From: Primulina eburnea
Lineage: Eukaryota > Streptophyta > Magnoliopsida > Lamiales > Gesneriaceae
Direction of reading: 5' to 3'
Length of the DNA stretch: 64,000 nucleotides
Assembly (NCBI RefSeq): GCF_022965805.1
Contig: NC_133101.1
Location: 21,051,054 to 21,115,053 of the forward strand
Position 1 is the first letter of the stretch. Every line of letters begins with the position of its first letter. The translations under genes and the position numbers were made by a program. This document shows positions 59,285 to 64,000 of the stretch, one piece after another. Under the pieces are notes generated by a model. The model did no database searches and was not told the origin of the DNA. It saw only the letters and a list, made by a program, of their open reading frames with translations.

Positions 59285-60711
59285 TGTAGTAGCCCGAATT
59301 CCAAATTGGGTAATTAACGGATTAATGGTGATTAAGAAGGTTTAATGTGTAATTTTGACCGAGTCATGATCGGACGGACCGAAGATGGTTCGGAAGCACC
59401 GAAGAGTTCGGAAGGTCCGAAGTGGGTTCGGTGGATCCGAGCATGAGGTGTCAAGAGCAGCTGGACACGTGCATGTTCGGACGGTCCGAATTGTATGATC
59501 GGAGGATCCGATCATGAGCTGTCAAGAGCCAATGGACACGTAGCGTTCGGACGTTCCGAAGTGTTGTTCGGAGGATCCGAACATGGCCTATAAATAGTGC
59601 TCGAATTCCTCATTTTGGTATTGCCATTTCTTGAGATTGAGTCTTTAGTGAGAGATTTGGAAGGTTCTAGGGTAAAGTTGTTGGTCGAGCGATAGCCAGG
59701 AGCTGCCAGGAGTGGTAGCGTAGCGACGTCTGAGTTACGAGGCAATCGACATCAAAGGGCTGTCGACGGACGAAGGTAAACCCTAAACCTTTGGTAGTAC
59801 TAGGGAGTACTGGTTTTGCTAGTCGAGCATGGTAGTATTGATTGAGTATGCTTTTGATGCGTAGGCTTGTTCTAGACCTGATTAGCGGTGTTGCGTAAGG
59901 ATAGGCTTGCTGTGATAGAGGTACGAAAGTACTGTCCGAGATATCCTGGTTGAGTATACATTCATATATGTGTTGCATGAGTATTTGCTGCATTGATATA
60001 TGTCATATGACGCATGCTATTATGTCACGTTTATTACTGCACGTTGCATTTCATGTTGAGCCGTATTCTCCTTTGAGATAGCCTTTGCTGTTGAGCTGTA
60101 TCTCTTTCGAGATAAGCTATATCTTGGGGCCGCTCAGCCCTGTCTTGTGGACGCATGGACACCGAGAGTACACAGTGGCCGACGGGTCGGGAGGGCTTCG
60201 GTGGTCCGGGACATTTTAGGTCCACGTCTGTCTTGTAGTGGATGCAGTGACCCAGAGGTGTACCGCGTGGCACTATCCACTTGGCGCCTCTAGACTGAGC
60301 ATTTTGAGATCCTTTGTGATTCCTGTTTCTTGACTACCCTGGTATCATGATCATAGCATGTGCATTTCATATAGGTCTGTATACTCATACTTTTGTACTG
60401 GGCGTTCTTATCGCTCACGTCCTCGGTTTTGTTTATTCTTGGACACCCCATTCCCACGGGGCAGGCCTCAGGTTGGACAGCTCAGGAGGAGCAGGAGGAG
60501 GACGTTGAGTAGCTGGTTGGTTTAGTTTATCGGTATTGTTTTGATTCGATATGGTTGTATTGGATATTTTATTTTGAGTTATTCTAGACTTCGATTGGGT
60601 TGTATAGCTATTTTTGTTGACTTTTTCCGCTGTTATCTCTGATTATTGTTAATTAAGTTAGTTGCATGCTTAGTTCTCAACTAGTAGGTGATTCTGGAAC
60701 GGGTCACTACA
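59285..60711 (+). repeat. Left LTR of the deleted element
   Basis: 1427 bp. It keeps the palindrome array (about 59368-59582) and the TATA box, tataaata, at 59589-59596. Confidence 0.93.
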
Positions 60712-60715
60712 TTTA

Positions 60716-60727
60716 TGGTATCAGAGC
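60716..60727 (+). promoter_or_regulatory. Primer binding site
   Basis: tggtatcagagc, four bases after the left LTR, as in the intact element. Confidence 0.92.
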
Positions 60728-60810
60728 ATGCGTACGATTTTGGGATATAGATTTCTGTTTTGGGATTTCCGTTGACCAATTTACTAGTTTCCCCATTCTA
60801 TGTTGTAGCG

Positions 60811-61044
60811 ATGGCTGACCATTTTGGTGACGAGAGTAGTCAGGGGAGTGTAGGTCGTTGGGACGACCAGGATGATCATAGGCGTCATCGTGAGCATCGT
60901 CATCGTCGGGATGGTCCTAGGCGTTTTGATTTGCATCGTTTCATTCAGTTGGGGCCTAAGCCTCTAGTTGGTGGAGAGACTCCCGATGATGCTGAGGATT
61001 GGTTAGAGCGCATGGAGAGTTGTTTTGTTTTGTTCATCCTCTAA
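60811..61044 (+). pseudogene. Gag fragment fused to the 3' end of the element
   Basis: It starts [20 protein letters not shown] and follows the intact gag to [10 protein letters not shown]. It then crosses the deletion junction and stops four codons later (VLFIL, stop at 61042-61044). About 77 residues, without the gag core or zinc knuckles. Confidence 0.9.
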
Positions 61045-61071
61045 GCTTGATTTCGAGGACGAAATCTTTTT

Positions 61072-61084
61072 AAGGGGGGGAGAA
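61072..61084 (+). promoter_or_regulatory. Polypurine tract
   Basis: aagggggggagaa directly before the right LTR. Confidence 0.9.
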
Positions 61085-62511
61085 TGTAGTAGCCCGAATT
61101 CCAAATTGGGTAATTAACGGATTAATGGTGATTAAGAAGGTTTAATGTGTAATTTTGACCGAGTCATGATCGGACGGACCGAAGATGGTTCGGAAGCACC
61201 GAAGAGTTCGGAAGGTCCGAAGTGGGTTCGGTGGATCCGAGCATGAGGTGTCAAGAGCAGCTGGACACGTGCATGTTCGGACGGTCCGAATTGTATGATC
61301 GGAGGATCCGATCATGAGCTGTCAAGAGCCAATGGACACGTAGCGTTCGGACGTTCCGAAGTGTTGTTCGGAGGATCCGAACATGGCCTATAAATAGTGC
61401 TCGAATTCCTCATTTTGGTATTGCCATTTCTTGAGATTGAGTCTTTAGTGAGAGATTTGGAAGGTTCTAGGGTTAAGTTGTTGGTCGAGCGATAGCCAGG
61501 AGCTGCCAGGAGTGGTAGCGTAGCGACGTCTGAGTTACGAGGCAATCGACATCAAAGGGCTGTCGACGGACGAAGGTAAACCCTAAACCTTTGGTAGTAC
61601 TAGGGAGTACTGGTTTTGCTAGTCGAGCATGGTAGTATTGATTGAGTATGCTTTTGATGCGTAGGCTTGTTCTAGACCTGATTAGCGGTGTTGCGTAAGG
61701 ATAGGCTTGCTGTGATAGAGGTACGAAAGTACTGTCCGAGATATCCTGGTTGAGTATACATTCATATATGTGTTGCATGAGTATTTGCTGCATTGATATA
61801 TGTCATATGACGCATGCTATTATGTCACGTTTATTACTGCACGTTGCATTTCATGTTGAGCCGTATTCTCCTTTGAGATAGCCTTTGCTGTTGAGCTGTA
61901 TCTCTTTCGAGATAAGCTATATCTTGGGGCCGCTCAGCCCTGTCTTGTGGACGCATGGACACCGAGAGTACACAGTGGCCGACGGGTCGGGAGGGCTTCG
62001 GTGGTCCGGGACATTTTAGGTCCACGTCTGTCTTGTAGTGGATGCAGTGACCCAGAGGTGTACCGCGCGGCACTATCCACTTGGCGCCTCTAGACTGAGC
62101 ATTTTGAGATCCTTTGTGATTCCTGTTTCTTGACTACCCTGGTATCATGATCATAGCATGTGCATTTCATATAGGTCTGTATACTCATACTTTTGTACTG
62201 GGCGTTCTTATCGCTCACGTCCTCGGTTTTGTTTATTCTTGGACACCCCATTCCCACGGGGCAGGCCTCAGGTTGGACAGCTCAGGAGGAGCAGGAGGAG
62301 GACGTTGAGTAGCTGGTTTGTTTAGTTTATCGGTATTGTTTTGATTCGATATGGTTGTATTGAATATTTTATTTTGAGTTATTCTAGACTTCGATTGGGT
62401 TGTATAGCTATTTTTGTTGACTTTTTCCGCTGTTATCTCTGATTATTGTTAATTAAGTTAGTTGCATGCTTAGTTCTCAACTAGTAGGTGATTCTGGAAC
62501 GGGTCACTACA
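61085..62511 (+). repeat. Right LTR of the deleted element
   Basis: 1427 bp, nearly identical to the left LTR; ends cactaca before the attta duplication. Confidence 0.93.
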
Positions 62512-62922
62512 ATTTAAATAAAAACGAGTAGTAGACGTTTCACAATCCCAAAAGCTAGCTCAAGGATGGAGAACTGTCCAAGTTCATATATACAACTCCC
62601 AGTAATTTTATCTAACCTATGTGAGACAACTAACACACCTCCCTCAAGCCAAAAAATAACATCTGAAACGTGAAGTTTACAAGTGGCCCAACTATGGGCA
62701 GAACATGTAACCCAACTATGGATAGTCCAATACATGACAATAAAACCAGGGCTCTGATACCATGTTAAGATTGAGACTCAAATCTAACTCAATCCTAAAA
62801 TTTAGCTCAAGAGGGAAGAATTGTCCAAATCTATATATACAACTCCCAGGGATTTTATCCAACCAATATGTGACAACTAACACACCTCTAACACACAGGA
62901 ATGAATATCTTAACTGTGAAGT

Positions 62923-64000
62923 TGTTGGAACTTTTCAAGTTCGCAATCTTAATTTTGATGTTAACAAAACTTGTTATTTTGTGTTACTAATAATCTACCT
63001 TAGTGTGCAGAAGCTAGGATCAGTCACGAGCTGTTTACATCTCAAACTGAAGATTCAACTGATCGCACAAACTGAATCAGTCTAACTGTTACGTCAATTG
63101 AGCAGTCCAATTGATTGTCCAGTTGATAGGTGGTTCAGCAGGAGAAACTCAGAAGCCTGACCAGCCGAAGGAGTGTTCAACTGATGAAGAAAACCAGCTG
63201 ATTAGTACAACTAAACGAGAGAGAAATCGGTTCAACTGACCAGTCAATTGATTTCACCAGCCCGTCTTAATATCAGTTCAACTGACTAGTTCGAAGCATC
63301 AGTCAAAATCTTTCAGTTGTAGATCGAGACAAGCTCTTTCTAGTAGATTCCAGCTATACACAAAGTTACAAAGTAATTGTCCAGTCAAAGGACAATAATG
63401 GACGTTGCATCAGAACATTAAAGACAAACGTTTCAAAAGGGCAGTCGAAAAGTTGAGACCAAAAGTCCAAGAAACGAATTCAAAATGCAACAGATACAAT
63501 AAATGAGTCTCACTGGACGATCTAACTTCATGCCTATAAATGGAAGATGAAGATCAGTGAAGAAAAAGAGAACTAAAATGCAAATACCAGAGAGAGTGTA
63601 GTAAAAGAAAGGGCACGCTTATTTGCTCATCAGCTTTCAAGAAGTAATCAGCCCAGATGGATACCAAAGACATATCAGCTTAGTTTAGAAGCTTATCTCC
63701 CTCAGTGTGTGAGAATATCCTTTTTTAGTTCTCACACACACTCTCACCACCACTGAAATACAGTCTTGCACAAAGACGTTAAACTTGTGTATGTAGTCTT
63801 TGACACATAGACGTTAAAGAAGTGTTGGCTGGAAGGTGTTTCCTTCAGTCATTGCTAGGAGTTCAGTTTAGGTAGTAGTGTAAGTCCTAGCTGAGTGGGT
63901 TTGTACAAGTAGTTGTATAAATCAAAGTCTTATAGTGGATCCTACCCGTGGAGGTTGAAGGGATGAAGTAGGAGCAGTTGAAGTCTCCGAACATCTATAA
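62923..64000 (+). mobile_element. Copia-like LTR, cut off by the window end
   Basis: Starts tgttggaacttttcaagtt, a start often seen in plant Copia LTRs of the SIRE type. A region with many caactga/cagttga motifs (63050-63320) is followed by a TATA box, tataaatg, at 63535-63542. The end of the LTR is not reached, so neither its length nor the element's coding part can be judged. Orientation is inferred from the TATA box. Confidence 0.6.

Larger units (their letters stand above)
59285..62511 (+). mobile_element. Internally deleted gypsy element of the same family
   Basis: Two 1427-bp LTRs (59285-60711 and 61085-62511) differ at four positions by eye, and the flanks carry a perfect duplication, attta (59280-59284 and 62512-62516). 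Only 373 bp of interior remain: the primer site, the first 72 or so gag codons, and the last 60 bp before the right LTR. Compared with the intact element about 4.3 kb is missing, between gagagttgttt and gttttgttcat. All sites needed for copying by foreign enzymes are kept. Its LTRs are clearly diverged from those of the intact element, so it is a separate lineage and not a deletion of its neighbour. Confidence 0.95.
48846..62542 (+). mobile_element. Gypsy solo LTR, interrupted three times
   Basis: Flanked by caatc on both sides (48841-48845 and 62543-62547). The ends are cgtaagg (first base changed from t) and gtagacgtttca. The LTR pieces are 48846-50174, 50572-51002, 58545-59284 and 62512-62542. 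They follow the LTR at 38371-40936 in order, for example the gatggatccatcaac segment near 58648. The interruptions are a Cassandra-like solo LTR, a complete gypsy element and an internally deleted one. Confidence 0.85.
48814..62882 (-). mobile_element. TRIM element, split by nested insertions
   Basis: The two 120-bp LTRs are 62763-62882, intact, and 48814-48845 plus 62548-62635, split. The LTR phrase tgttaaga...taactcaatcc on the left continues as aaaagctagctcaagg on the right of the nest. The 115-130 bp interior (62636-62762) ends in gctctgatacca (62751-62762), the reverse complement of a methionine-tRNA primer site, and begins with a pyrimidine tract (cacctccctc), the complement of a purine tract. 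Without the insertions the element is about 370 bp, and it codes for nothing. I found no target duplication for it. Confidence 0.78.

Noticed and set aside
59285..62511. Deletion of the neighbouring intact element by local duplication
   Set aside because: Its LTRs differ in length and sequence from those of the intact element, and it has its own target duplication.

Overview
This is plant nuclear DNA, most likely from a eudicot. I infer an asterid, perhaps Lamiales, from repeat style only. The evidence is plant-type introns, a bromodomain/NET transcription regulator of the plant GTE class, a plant-type Gfo/Idh/MocA oxidoreductase, and a very dense set of LTR retrotransposons and MITEs. Two host genes are well supported. 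One is the GTE gene at 20763-22841 (+, three exons). The other is the oxidoreductase at 35417-47290 (-, two exons separated by a 10.8 kb intron full of transposons). Exon traces on the minus strand at 25198-26894 and 48422-48712 look like parts of real but unidentified genes.

Left part, 1-14930. Reverse-oriented gypsy LTR sequence (1-4577, holding a hAT MITE) abuts a broken integrase/chromodomain tail, which is followed by a forward LTR (5215-7850). Next is a complete 6.2 kb LTR element (8198-14412, 5-bp target duplication caccc) that carries gag and protease remnants but no reverse transcriptase. It sits inside an older MITE. Middle part, 14931-35416. This is intergenic DNA with MITEs, the GTE gene, a palindrome-rich satellite block at 29.1-30.4 kb, and a 1.2 kb Mutator-like foldback element (31017-32236) inserted into the gag zinc knuckle of an old Copia relic.

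Intron, 36038-46828. It contains a gypsy solo LTR inserted in a TA repeat (38371-40936), a Copia derivative with unusual TA...TA LTR ends and an inverted scrap of its own LTR inside (41788-44110), and an antisense Copia relic interrupted by another hAT MITE.

Right part, 48814-62882. This is a three-level nest read from matching target duplications. A TRIM element was split by a gypsy solo LTR (duplication caatc). That LTR was in turn hit by a Cassandra-like solo LTR carrying a 5S rRNA-derived segment (gttct), by an apparently intact, very young chromodomain gypsy element (acttg, 1490-codon gag-pol), and by an internally deleted relative of it (attta). The window ends inside a Copia-like LTR (62923-64000). 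The retroelements supply each other with machinery: the intact gypsy element encodes everything needed for copying, while the deleted relative, the gag-only element, the TRIM and the Cassandra LTR lack a complete coding set and would depend on enzymes supplied by other elements.
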